A stretch of 13,482 nt of DNA. It comes from Candidatus Galligastranaerophilus gallistercoris. Lineage in GTDB: Bacteria > Cyanobacteriota > Vampirovibrionia > Gastranaerophilales > Gastranaerophilaceae. Below are positions 5,720 to 13,116 of this stretch, piece after piece. Below the pieces are notes generated by a model that searched no databases, was not told where the DNA came from, and was given only the letters and a program-made list of their open reading frames with translations. Location: the NCBI GenBank assembly GCA_018710795.1, contig DVJH01000035.1, forward strand, positions 1-13,482, written 5' to 3'. Every line of letters begins with the position of its first letter. Position 1 is the stretch's first letter. Made by a program: the position numbers and the translations under genes.

Positions 5720-7943
5720 TTTCGTCTTTGTTATCTTTATTTTCTTTATTTTCCATTGTTTTGGCTTCATTATTTTCTATTTTTTTCTGGATTTTTTTCT
5801 CCAGCTTTTCTTCTTCCGATTGGCCGAGAACGATTTTGCTGTTATCTTGAAGCTCATTCATAATGCCCTGCTGATATTTAACTCTGTCATGCTGCATTCC
5901 TCTTAAAATTCTGTTAAATGTAATTGCGATGAGTTTAATATCTTTTAAGGTTAAGGGGCTGTCTGATAATTGCCCGTCGTTTAATCTTTCGGTAATGATT
6001 TTATTTATCATATTTTCAATTTCTTCCTGCGAAGGATTTTTAAGGCTTCTGACCGCAGACTCGACGGCGTCTGCAAGCATTAAAATTGCCGTTTCTTTCA
6101 TATTGGGTTTGGGCCCGGGATAGCGGAACTGTTCCTGGCGGACATTTTCCTTTCCTTCCAATTGAACGGCCTGATTGTAAAAGTGCCCCGCAAGGGCTTC
6201 GCCGTGGTGCTGCTGAATGAAATTAATAATCTCCTGCGGAAGTCCGTTTTTCTTCGCAATTTCAACACCGTCTTTTGCATGGGATATAATAACCATTTTT
6301 GATAACCTCGGATTTAATTTGTTATGAGGGTTTTCAACTCCGAAATATGACTGGTTTTCAATAAAGAATAACGGTTTTTGAAGCTTTCCTATATCATGAT
6401 AAAATGCGCCCACTCTTGCTAAAATGGGATCCGCCCCGATTGCTTCGGCTGCAGCTTCGCAAAGATTTGCAACCATTAACGAATGGTGATAGGTACCGGG
6501 TGCTTTATATTGCAATTTGGATAAAAGAGGCGAATTGTGATCCGCAAGCTCAATCAGCCCGTATGGCGTTACGGCTTTAAAGATACTTTCAAAAATGGGA
6601 ATTATACCCAAAGGAAAAACGCCCGAGAAAAGACCGTTTAAAAGCGCACACGATGCCACTTTTATCGAATCTTTAAGATAATTAAAAGAAAATTGGTCTT
6701 CAAAAATGCTGACCGCAAGAATAAAGACACCCATAACAACGCCCGTCCAAAGACCGCATTTAATTAAATCCTGTCTTCTTGAATATGATATTTTTGAAAC
6801 GAAAAACACGCTTGCAAGCGCCGCAAAAACAAAAATGGTAATAAATTGAGGTTCCAAAAATAAAGTTGCCGAAATCAGCGCTATGAATATTATGGTAGCA
6901 ACAAACGCCAGAGCGGGTGTTGTAAAAATCGCCATTATTATGGTAAAAGCGGGAATAGGCATTAAATAATTGGAAGTTTCGTTATTTGCCGAAATTCCGA
7001 CACATGCAAATGTCAAAAGAATGGATAACAGCCCTAAAATCATATAGTATCTGGGGTCATCATATTTTTTCTCTTTGTATTTAATATAAAATACAAGACA
7101 GCTTCCGCAAAGAAGCGTAAACAAAAATATGCCGAACACGCCGCTTTTATTAATTTCAAGCAGGCTGTAACCCGATTTTCTTAAAGCGTCTCTTTTTACC
7201 TGAGTCAAAATTTCGCCCGGCTTTAAGATTATTTCGCCTTTTTTAAATTTGACGGTATAAGGTTTAACGGAGCTTTTTGCGTTTTTTCTTGCAACTTCCG
7301 TTGCATAATCATCTATTACAAGATTCGGGAATATAACACACTCTAAAACACCCGATATCATTGCAAGCTGATTTTTTGTCAGATTAGCGCCGAGCATTTC
7401 TTTTATGGTGTCTTCATTTGTATATGTTTCAATTTCGCCGTCCTGAAGCCCTTGTTTTAAATATTTATTCAAAACAATATCGGCGCTGGTTAAAATTGCA
7501 TTTAAGTTTTGTTTTGAAGAATTAATCGCAAATTTTACAACCTGCTCTTTTTTTTCGACGTTTGTAATATCAAACATGTTTGAAAATTCAATATATTGAG
7601 ATTGTTTATCCGCATTGGATTCTTTGATTTTCATTATGTTTTCTTTAAAAGCATAAAAGCTGTTTTGAATTGCAAATGTATCAATGGGTATAATAATGGG
7701 TTTAATTTTTCTTGCAACATCCCTTCTTAAAAGTTCGGTTTTTTGGACATCCACAACTTCAATCGTTTTCTTGGCTACGATTTTTTTCTTTCCGACTCCG
7801 TTTTCAAGCAAATCCTGAGATAAAAATTTAGAAGATAAAAGGAAAGATATAACAAGCACAAACAAAAGAAAAATTGCCATGCTTCCCATTTTGGAAGAAA
7901 AATCAATATTTTTAGCGTTAAAAGGTTTTATAAACTTTAACAT
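5697..7943 (-). CDS. pgpH: PgpH-type 7TM-HD cyclic-di-AMP phosphodiesterase
   Basis: 748 residues from the ATG at 7943, chosen for GGAG five bases upstream; the frame extends 14 codons further without a binding site. Order: TM1 (about 20-38); a large extracytoplasmic domain (about 40-265) of the 7TMR-HDED type, including PGEILTQVKRDAL (242-254); about seven TM helices (268-448); a cytoplasmic HD domain (about 480-635). HD landmarks are PGTYHHSLMVANL (482-494), HDIGKL (516-521, metal ligands His516 and Asp517), HHGE (579-582) and LADAVES (623-629). PgpH proteins hydrolyse cyclic-di-AMP, which governs wall and potassium homeostasis. The C-terminal tail (about 710-748) is a low-complexity run of Lys, Glu and Asn; its end overlaps the ybeY start. 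It heads the pgpH-ybeY-dgkA operon. Confidence 0.95.
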   Translation of the reverse strand: MLKFIKPFNAKNIDFSSKMGSMAIFLLFVLVISFLLSSKFLSQDLLENGVGKKKIVAKKTIEVVDVQKTELLRRDVARKIKPIIIPIDTFAIQNSFYAFKENIMKIKESNADKQSQYIEFSNMFDITNVEKKEQVVKFAINSSKQNLNAILTSADIVLNKYLKQGLQDGEIETYTNEDTIKEMLGANLTKNQLAMISGVLECVIFPNLVIDDYATEVARKNAKSSVKPYTVKFKKGEIILKPGEILTQVKRDALRKSGYSLLEINKSGVFGIFLFTLLCGSCLVFYIKYKEKKYDDPRYYMILGLLSILLTFACVGISANNETSNYLMPIPAFTIIMAIFTTPALAFVATIIFIALISATLFLEPQFITIFVFAALASVFFVSKISYSRRQDLIKCGLWTGVVMGVFILAVSIFEDQFSFNYLKDSIKVASCALLNGLFSGVFPLGIIPIFESIFKAVTPYGLIELADHNSPLLSKLQYKAPGTYHHSLMVANLCEAAAEAIGADPILARVGAFYHDIGKLQKPLFFIENQSYFGVENPHNKLNPRLSKMVIISHAKDGVEIAKKNGLPQEIINFIQQHHGEALAGHFYNQAVQLEGKENVRQEQFRYPGPKPNMKETAILMLADAVESAVRSLKNPSQEEIENMINKIITERLNDGQLSDSPLTLKDIKLIAITFNRILRGMQHDRVKYQQGIMNELQDNSKIVLGQSEEEKLEKKIQKKIENNEAKTMENKENKDNKDENENKSSN

Positions 7944-7973
7944 ATCTTCTCCATAAGCACCGAATTTATAATA

Positions 7974-8004
7974 ATTATACCTCAAAAAACAAAATAAGGC
8001 TCAA
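7974..8004 (-). promoter_or_regulatory. Candidate promoter of the pgpH-ybeY-dgkA operon
   Basis: On the minus strand TATAAT (7979-7974) lies about 30 bases before the pgpH ATG, leaving room for the visible Shine-Dalgarno. TTGAGC (8004-7999) is a possible -35 but with a long 19-base spacer. Lack of a convincing terminator after the patatin gene means read-through from it is also possible. Confidence 0.45.
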
Positions 8005-8014
8005 ATGCTTGTTT

Positions 8015-9196
8015 TTAAACATTGTTAAACTCGTTTATTTTTTTAAATGCGGCTTCATTGATATTTCTTGATGTTGATATAAGCGAATCTTTATTTATAA
8101 GCTTATAGCGTGTTTTAAAAATTCCGCCCGCTATCATAACGTTTTCATTGAATGTTTCCCTGAATGATTGAATTTCTTTTACGAGTTTTTTATCCAGTAT
8201 TTCTTTTTCATCTATTATTGAAGCTATTATATCCGATATTTCAAATTTGGCGTTTTCAATATCGTTATTTTTAATTAAATAAGTTATTTTTTGAAAAGCG
8301 GAGAAGATTTTTTTGTAAATAAGGAAAAGTTTCTCTTTTTTAAGGGGATATACTTTTTTAAAGTAATTCATGGTTGTCATATATCCTATATCCGACATTT
8401 CTTTTTTCTTTTCTTTTCCTATCATAAAGTCGACAACGCTTACGTTTTCAAGGTTTATTTTAATGTAGTCGTATTTATCGCAATTTTTATACGTATTAAT
8501 TACAAAATCGCTTGCAATGCCCGAAACCGAATCGTATACGGCATTTAAGTATTCAACGGTGTTTGTTATTTTCTTTTTTGTTTCATTTGATTCCAGCCTG
8601 AATTCAAGAATTCTGTCTTCCAGTTTTGAAATAGTATCAGATGCTTTCCACAAAGGCATTGATTTTAACAAATCGCCGTCAACAAGGCACTCGTCTTCAT
8701 TAAAAACGGGCGAATATAACCCCGGCATTGCAACGGACACTCTTATTGCATGGGCAATCTCGGCATCCGGAGTTTTGGTTTTTGAAAATTCGTACAATTT
8801 TGAGGTCGTAAGATCAACGGTAAAAATTACAAGCTCTTTTTCAAGCTCCTTGAAAGTAACCGGCGGATATTCTTTATTTTCGTCATAATCGGGGTAAAAT
8901 TTGGCTTCTATTTTATTTTTCATCCAGTCATAAAAAATATTGCCCTTTGAAATCGCAAAATCTTTGCCGAAATTAAAATTCAAATCCTTAAAAAATTCAA
9001 AATTAACATTATCAAAAATTTCTTTGATTTCGGCGGGAGTATATTTAAAAGAGATAAGCCCCGCAACAACGGCGCCAATGGATGAGCCCGCCCAGCCCGT
9101 TATATTTATTCCAAGCTCATCAAAAGCCCTGACCGCACCTGAATATGCGGCGCCTCTTATGCCGCCGCCTCCGAATATACAAAAATATTTATTCAT
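8015..9196 (-). CDS. Patatin-like phospholipase
   Basis: 393 residues. The patatin domain (about 1-185) has every landmark: the oxyanion loop GGGGIRG (9-15), the nucleophile elbow GSSIG with catalytic Ser39, and the dyad Asp173 in VDGD. These enzymes hydrolyse acyl chains from membrane phospholipids or other lipids. There is no signal peptide; residues 1-10 form the first core strand, so the protein is cytoplasmic unless exported by another route. The C-terminal half (about 190-393) is helical and charged (KEKLFLIYKKIFSAFQKITYL) and matches no domain I recognise; it may control access or partners. No Shine-Dalgarno precedes the ATG, but a TATTAT hexamer sits six bases upstream. The gene is divergent from leuC and lies 71 bases upstream of pgpH on the same strand. 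Confidence 0.9.
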   Translation of the reverse strand: MNKYFCIFGGGGIRGAAYSGAVRAFDELGINITGWAGSSIGAVVAGLISFKYTPAEIKEIFDNVNFEFFKDLNFNFGKDFAISKGNIFYDWMKNKIEAKFYPDYDENKEYPPVTFKELEKELVIFTVDLTTSKLYEFSKTKTPDAEIAHAIRVSVAMPGLYSPVFNEDECLVDGDLLKSMPLWKASDTISKLEDRILEFRLESNETKKKITNTVEYLNAVYDSVSGIASDFVINTYKNCDKYDYIKINLENVSVVDFMIGKEKKKEMSDIGYMTTMNYFKKVYPLKKEKLFLIYKKIFSAFQKITYLIKNNDIENAKFEISDIIASIIDEKEILDKKLVKEIQSFRETFNENVMIAGGIFKTRYKLINKDSLISTSRNINEAAFKKINEFNNV

Positions 9197-9202
9197 TTTA
9201 AA

Positions 9203-9220
9203 ATAATATTTCGGATTATA
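9203..9220 (-). promoter_or_regulatory. -10 elements before the patatin gene, possible leaderless promoter
   Basis: Two minus-strand hexamers are present: TATTAT (9208-9203), six bases before the ATG at 9196, and TATAAT (9220-9215), which would give a leader of roughly a dozen bases. Neither leaves room for, or shows, a Shine-Dalgarno. TTGATG (9234-9229) is a weak -35 candidate, 20 bases from TATTAT. The other half of this 115-base divergent gap should hold the leuC promoter; TAGAAT at 9273-9278 is its best -10 match, with no good -35. Confidence 0.4.
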
Positions 9221-9311
9221 AAATTTTCCATCAACCGTTAAGCCTAAAATTACTTATTTTTTGTTTTCATTGTAGAATGAATTAAAGAATTATTGTTGGA
9301 TGGAGAAAATT

Positions 9312-10565
9312 ATGACATTGCACCAAACACTCGCACAAAAAATTATCTCAAAGCACGCAGGTAAAGACGTTATCCCGAACGAACTCGTTATTGCGAAAGT
9401 TGATGTTGCCGCAGTTCAAGACGGCACGGGACCTTTAACCATACAGGAATTTAAGAAGCTGAATAAAGAAAAACTTGCAAACCCTGAAAGAACAATTCTT
9501 TTTATAGACCATGCGGCGCCAAGCCCCAGAAAAGAACTTTCAAACACTCATGTTACAATAAGAGAATTTGCAAAAGAATACGGTGCGGTGTTATCCGATA
9601 TAGGCGAAGGGGTATGCCATCAAAGACTGGTGGAAAGTTTTGTAAACCCCGGAGAAATTCTTGTAGGCGCAGATTCTCACACCTGCACCTCGGGCGCACT
9701 CGGGGCTTTTGCAACCGGCATGGGTTCAACCGATATAGCGGTCGCCTTTGCTTTGGGCAAAACCTGGCTCAAGGTGCCCGAATCATACAAAATAGTTGTT
9801 GAAGGAAAATTCAGAGAAAACGTTACATCAAAAGATTTAATGCTTCATCTTATAGGAATGATAGGGGCTGACGGAGCTACATATAAAGCTCTTGAATTCA
9901 CGGGAAGCACAATCAAAAATATGGAGATGAGCGAAAGATTTACTCTTGCCAATATGGCCGTTGAAGCCGGGGCAAAATGCGGACTGTTTGAAACGGATGA
10001 AAAAACAAAAGAGTATTTAAAAGAAAAAGGCAGAGAAGAAAAATTCATCGAATTAAAAATAGATGATGAAGCAAAATATGAAAAAATAATTGAAATTAGA
10101 GCCGAAGATATAGTTCCCACGGTATCATGCCCGCATACGGTAGATAACACAAAACCCGCAAGCGAATTAAACGATATAAAAGTTAATCAGGTATTTATCG
10201 GAACATGCACAAACGGCAGAATTGAAGATTTAAGAATAGCGGCAAACGTATTAAAAGGAAGAAAAAAACATAAAAACGTAAGACTTATTATTGTTCCCGC
10301 TTCTCCTACCGTATATAAACAGGCGGTAAAAGAAGGTTTATTGGAAATCTTTATTGATGCGGGGGCATCATTTTTGCCCGCAGGGTGCGGTCCTTGCGTA
10401 GGCGTTCACGGAGGAATCTTAGGCGATAATGAAGTTTGCCTTGCAACTCAAAACAGAAACTTTCAAGGACGAATGGGCAACACAAAAGGCTTTATCTATC
10501 TCGCTTCTCCCTATGTTGCGGCAGTAAGCGCGGTTAATGGGTATATAAGCGATAAAATAAAATAA
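9312..10565 (+). CDS. leuC: 3-isopropylmalate dehydratase large subunit
   Basis: 417 residues, the normal length of the shorter LeuC/HacA-type large subunit of the aconitase family. The ATG at 9312 is preferred over the one at 9300 because GGAG (9302-9305) lies six bases before it. The [4Fe-4S] ligands are present: Cys299 in GTCTNGR and Cys359 and Cys362 in GCGPC. Other landmarks are DGTGPLTI, DHAAPSP, DIGEGVCHQ and GADSHTCTSGALGAFATG. With LeuD it isomerises 2-isopropylmalate to 3-isopropylmalate in leucine synthesis. Close relatives act as homoaconitase or methylmalate dehydratase, and sequence alone does not settle this. No small subunit gene (leuD) or other leu gene lies beside it here: it is flanked by opposing genes and ends in its own terminator, so it is monocistronic. 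Confidence 0.93.
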   Translation: MTLHQTLAQKIISKHAGKDVIPNELVIAKVDVAAVQDGTGPLTIQEFKKLNKEKLANPERTILFIDHAAPSPRKELSNTHVTIREFAKEYGAVLSDIGEGVCHQRLVESFVNPGEILVGADSHTCTSGALGAFATGMGSTDIAVAFALGKTWLKVPESYKIVVEGKFRENVTSKDLMLHLIGMIGADGATYKALEFTGSTIKNMEMSERFTLANMAVEAGAKCGLFETDEKTKEYLKEKGREEKFIELKIDDEAKYEKIIEIRAEDIVPTVSCPHTVDNTKPASELNDIKVNQVFIGTCTNGRIEDLRIAANVLKGRKKHKNVRLIIVPASPTVYKQAVKEGLLEIFIDAGASFLPAGCGPCVGVHGGILGDNEVCLATQNRNFQGRMGNTKGFIYLASPYVAAVSAVNGYISDKIK

Positions 10566-10584
10566 AAAATATCATAAATTGTTA

Positions 10585-10617
10585 AAGCCGCTTTACTATA
10601 AGCGGCTTATTTTTTTT
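10585..10617 (+). terminator. Rho-independent terminator of leuC
   Basis: A perfect 9-bp stem (AAGCCGCTT at 10585-10593 with 10600-10608), a 6-base loop and eight T (10610-10617). It starts 20 bases after the leuC stop. The right arm and T-run lie inside the 3' end of the convergent minus-strand gene, whose stop is at 10609-10607 and whose last Lys codons come from the T-run. The minus-strand side is followed by a T-rich stretch, so it may also work weakly in the other direction. Confidence 0.93.
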
Positions 10618-11245
10618 CGGTTGTTTCAATATAATTTTTATTAAATCCCTGAAGATAAATAAGAGCAAATAACGAAAGATAAAAGAGGGTTTCTGTCATC
10701 TCTTCAAGCTGCGGATTTGAAATTTCTTCGCCCAAAAGCCCGAATATTATCCCTAAAAATAAAAATCCCCAGTTATAAACAGACAGTTTTGCATGAAGAA
10801 AATATTTAATTAAAACGTTGTATGATTTCGTTAAAATAAAATATAACCCGCTTAATGCCATAAAAGCACCATAGAGAGGGTGTGCAAGATAGCCGTATTT
10901 AATATCTTTCCAGGAATAAAAAGCGTTTTCGACGCCTTCTATTGGGAAAAAGACGGTTCTTCCGCAATTAATTTCTCTTAAAAATAAAATTACGCACACA
11001 AGCGCAAGAGAATAAAAGAATTTTTTATCGGTTTTTGATTTTATGCAAACAACAAACGTCGAAAGTAAAACAAAAAGCTGAAAATTTTCAAGCAGAGAAT
11101 TTTCATAACAATAATTTACGGGAAGATATTTCATTGCAGGGTATGTTAATAAAACAAATAAAAGAGGCAAAATTGAAACGGGATGAAATTTAAAATCAAG
11201 CCTTTCTTTTAATTCCTCTATAAAAATCTTAATTCTTCCAAACAT
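10607..11245 (-). CDS. Uncharacterised polytopic membrane protein
   Basis: 212 residues with about six hydrophobic segments (roughly 22-40, 52-70, 76-90, 118-138, 156-172, 184-200). Conspicuous polar motifs near the helices are ENSLLENFQL (48-57), LREINCGR (89-96), WKDIKYGYLAHPLYG (112-126) and GEEISNPQLEEMTETLFY (172-189). The acidic and Arg residues in or beside membrane helices suggest a conserved functional core, but I cannot name a characterised family. There is no Shine-Dalgarno before the ATG; TGCTAAAAT ends seven bases upstream. The gene starts 30 bases after the secreted-protein gene on the same strand, so read-through from it is possible. The stop lies inside the leuC terminator hairpin. 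Confidence 0.75.
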   Translation of the reverse strand: MFGRIKIFIEELKERLDFKFHPVSILPLLFVLLTYPAMKYLPVNYCYENSLLENFQLFVLLSTFVVCIKSKTDKKFFYSLALVCVILFLREINCGRTVFFPIEGVENAFYSWKDIKYGYLAHPLYGAFMALSGLYFILTKSYNVLIKYFLHAKLSVYNWGFLFLGIIFGLLGEEISNPQLEEMTETLFYLSLFALIYLQGFNKNYIETTEKK

Positions 11246-11251
11246 AAAAAA

Positions 11252-11260
11252 ATTTTAGCA
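11252..11260 (-). promoter_or_regulatory. Extended -10 element, candidate leaderless promoter
   Basis: The minus strand reads TGCTAAAAT, an extended -10 (TGn plus TAAAAT at 11257-11252), ending exactly six bases before the ATG at 11245. Extended -10 promoters tolerate the weak -35 seen here. Start of transcription would fall at about the start codon. Confidence 0.45.
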
Positions 11261-11275
11261 CATAAAAAGAAAAAA

Positions 11276-11767
11276 TTAAAATTTCTTTGTTTCGCTCATT
11301 GTCGCGCATTGTCCCTTGGCGTTAAAATCTCTGTTTTCATACGTTAAAGAAGCCCATGCGCCGTAATCATGCCTGATTGTCCCTTCGCCTTTGGCGCGGC
11401 CCGTGTATCTGTCTAAAGTATAGTTTTCAACGTATGTTCTTTTATTTTGATGATATTTATTTACAAATTTGATCTCTTTATCTTCAAAAGAAAGAATCTG
11501 GGCTACTTCCTCTTTGTTTTCGTTATAGATTTTTTTGTGCGGTTCATCAAGATACAGGTAAAAATCAACTTCATCATAATCTATCATATCCGCATAACTT
11601 ACCGCCCAGTGTTTGTAATCAACGGTGCACCATAACCTTGTCATTTTAGAAAAATCAACACAATCATTATCTTCGGGCGTTACGGTGTTATTCAGTACGG
11701 CAACCGAAAAAACAGGTGTCGAAACCATAAGCAATATAAAGGTAATACTTAAAAACCTTTTTAACAT
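11276..11767 (-). CDS. Small secreted protein of unknown function
   Basis: 163 residues from the ATG at 11767, chosen for GGTGA five bases upstream and because it puts a typical Sec signal peptide at the N-terminus: MLKRF, a hydrophobic core (about 5-17), then TPVFS with likely cleavage near residue 21-23. The ATG-less extension to a TTG at 11794 would spoil the signal. The mature part has Cys36 and Cys47 and one late Cys (GQCATMSE), which could form a disulphide in the periplasm. The pattern YTLDRYTGRAKGEG in the second half recalls the repeated 'RxTG' strand turn of small uncharacterised secreted proteins. No catalytic motif is visible. It sits 84 bases after the endolysin gene on the same strand, so it could be either cargo at the prophage end or the first host gene. 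Confidence 0.7.
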   Translation of the reverse strand: MLKRFLSITFILLMVSTPVFSVAVLNNTVTPEDNDCVDFSKMTRLWCTVDYKHWAVSYADMIDYDEVDFYLYLDEPHKKIYNENKEEVAQILSFEDKEIKFVNKYHQNKRTYVENYTLDRYTGRAKGEGTIRHDYGAWASLTYENRDFNAKGQCATMSETKKF

Positions 11768-11851
11768 CAAATTCACCCGTATTATTAATGGCAATTACCC
11801 TGTTGAATATAATACCCGACAAATAAGCATGAAAAAAGTTTTTTATAAAAG

Positions 11852-12298
11852 TTAATATTTTAAAACCTGATGCCTGTTTTTGCCTTTGTTATATGAAATA
11901 TGAACCCAGCGCCCGTATTCATTTATTAATTGGTCGTATTCGATGCATGAGCCAAAGTGAGGGGCTTGCGTTGAGCAAGACCCGTAACTATTGATGTTTG
12001 AAGTTTGAATTTTTTCAATTATTTGGGCGGGCGTCATTCCTTTAACAATAAAATCAGCCGCCTGCCCGTATAAATGCTGCGAATTATTCTTGCCCCCGAC
12101 AAGACGGTTTACAAGAGGATTTCTAAAGCCTGATGTTATTATCATCGGCACCCCTAAAAGTTCCCTTACGGGCTGAAGGCAAAAAGTTATAAGTTCAAGC
12201 ATATTATCAAGAGAATTAATATCGGGCATATTGTTTATATTTTCTTTAATTGCGGTTTCAGAATATATAAGCTCCGACATTTTAAAATTCAGAATCAT
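11852..12298 (-). CDS. M15-family cell-wall peptidase, phage endolysin type
   Basis: 148 residues, start ATG at 12298 with AGGA seven bases upstream; a second ATG at 12280 has no such site. The zinc peptidase signature SQHLYGQAAD (73-82) fits SxHxxGxAxD with ligands His75 and Asp82. WVHISY (131-136) supplies the third ligand His133, and DQLINEYGR (122-130) carries the likely catalytic Glu127. ITSGFRNPLVN (54-64) is the usual lead-in. Members cleave D-Ala-containing or L-Ala-D-Glu peptide bonds in peptidoglycan. There is no signal peptide, as expected for an endolysin released through a holin. An insert around 103-118 has a Cys108-Cys118 pair that I do not know from the family. It overlaps the preceding holin-like gene by 17 bases. 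Confidence 0.88.
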   Translation of the reverse strand: MILNFKMSELIYSETAIKENINNMPDINSLDNMLELITFCLQPVRELLGVPMIITSGFRNPLVNRLVGGKNNSQHLYGQAADFIVKGMTPAQIIEKIQTSNINSYGSCSTQAPHFGSCIEYDQLINEYGRWVHISYNKGKNRHQVLKY

Positions 12299-12626
12299 TA
12301 TTTTTCCTTATCATTTCTTCCAATCTTGCAAGTTTAATTTCAATTTGTCTTGAATTTTCGGCATAAACATTAAGGTTTTTTGAAGTCAAATCAATTTGAT
12401 ATAATTCCTGTCCGATAAAAATGCACCCTGCTATAACAGCAGCGATTGAACCTATAAGAATATGCTTTATAAAATTTAATTCATCAAACATTAAATTGAC
12501 TTTCGAGACAAAAGAAACATCATTTGTATGTTTTGTATCACCGAATAAAAAGTCATGCATCTCATCAAGCATAGCTTTTAAAATCATATGATGTTCGTAG
12601 CATTCTTTGGATTGTTCGGGTTTCAT
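12282..12626 (-). CDS. Holin-like single-TM phage protein
   Basis: 114 residues. A charged N-terminal half (about 1-52), one strong TM helix (53-72, HILIGSIAAVIAGCIFIG) and a C-terminal helix with coiled-coil character (about 84-110, rich in Lys, Glu, Asn) are visible. The position directly before an M15 endolysin with overlapping reading frames, the small size and the membrane anchor suggest a holin or a holin-associated protein of the XhlA kind. No sequence signature proves this. AAGGA six bases before the ATG is a good binding site, and the gene starts two bases after the stop of the 81-residue gene, so the lysis genes are co-translated from one mRNA. Confidence 0.7.
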   Translation of the reverse strand: MKPEQSKECYEHHMILKAMLDEMHDFLFGDTKHTNDVSFVSKVNLMFDELNFIKHILIGSIAAVIAGCIFIGQELYQIDLTSKNLNVYAENSRQIEIKLARLEEMIRKNNDSEF

Positions 12627-12628
12627 TT

Positions 12629-12874
12629 TTAATCCTTTTTGTCAAATTCTTTTCTCAATTTTTCATATTGTCTTTTTGTTTCTTTATCAAAAAGATATTT
12701 ATTTTCGTCAGTTATGAGAAAAATTTCTTCGGCTATGTTTGAAGCTTTTTTTAAACGCTTTTTATCTTTTATCATCTGCGTTTGCGTCTGGTTTTCTTTA
12801 GAAATTTTTAAATAATCAAAAAACGAAGAGGCCGCCTTTTCAAAAGCCTTTATAATACCTGAGAAATTCCGCAT
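12629..12874 (-). CDS. Small charged phage-module protein
   Basis: 81 residues, no named family recognised. It is helical and very basic: a short amphipathic N-terminus (FSGIIKAFEKAASSFFDYL), then KENQTQTQMIKDKKRLKKASNIAEE-type charged helix and a C-terminal YEKLRKEFDKKD. There is no TM. GAAGG six bases before the ATG is a good binding site. The start codon shares one base with the stop of the preceding gene (TAATG), so translation is coupled. The place between tail and lysis genes suggests a minor phage function, not assigned. Confidence 0.65.
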   Translation of the reverse strand: MRNFSGIIKAFEKAASSFFDYLKISKENQTQTQMIKDKKRLKKASNIAEEIFLITDENKYLFDKETKRQYEKLRKEFDKKD

Positions 12875-13089
12875 TATTCGCCTTCTTCTTTGTATATTTT
12901 GTCAATTATGTTTGAAATTGAAGGTTTTATCGGATTTATTACCGAAATTACCGCATCATCTATAATATTTTTGCTCTCGGATGATACATCGTTTGCAATT
13001 TCAAATATAAAATCAAGCGATAGCTGCGCATATTTTTCCGCATATTTCATTGCGGTATTTTTAACTTTTTGTTTCATGGTTTCATCCAT
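12874..13089 (-). CDS. Small hypothetical phage-module protein
   Basis: 71 residues with the best ribosome binding site of the window: AGGAGG seven bases before the ATG at 13089. The sequence is a mix of charged and amphipathic helices (KQKVKNTAMKYAEKYAQL, then LSLDFIFEIANDV and an Ile-rich C-terminus) without a clear TM or known motif. Its strong binding site suggests high expression. It is the first complete gene of the module, 27 bases after the tail-associated gene. Function unknown. Confidence 0.65.
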   Translation of the reverse strand: MDETMKQKVKNTAMKYAEKYAQLSLDFIFEIANDVSSESKNIIDDAVISVINPIKPSISNIIDKIYKEEGE

Positions 13090-13116
13090 CGTCTTTCCTC
13101 CTTATCTTTAATTACG

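Noticed and set aside
5720..5770. Longer ybeY starting at 5770
   Set aside because: The added 17 residues are a Lys-rich shadow of the pgpH 3' end and have no counterpart in YbeY.
7986..8010. Possible terminator after the patatin gene
   Set aside because: Only a bulged four-base stem (AAGC/GCCTT) precedes the T-rich stretch on the minus strand; too weak.
8517..9206. Long plus-strand open frames opposite the patatin gene (8517-8888 and 8940-9206)
   Set aside because: They mirror a gene with intact patatin motifs, have no binding sites and encode low-complexity Ser/Phe-rich protein, as expected of antisense shadows.
11832..11844. AAAAAAGTTTTTT palindrome downstream of the endolysin
   Set aside because: It is A/T only with a one-base loop and cannot form a useful terminator hairpin; likely composition.
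11768..11851. Search for an attachment site, tRNA or small RNA at the phage/host border
   Set aside because: No tRNA-like fold or repeat is visible in the 84-base gap; only AT-rich sequence.
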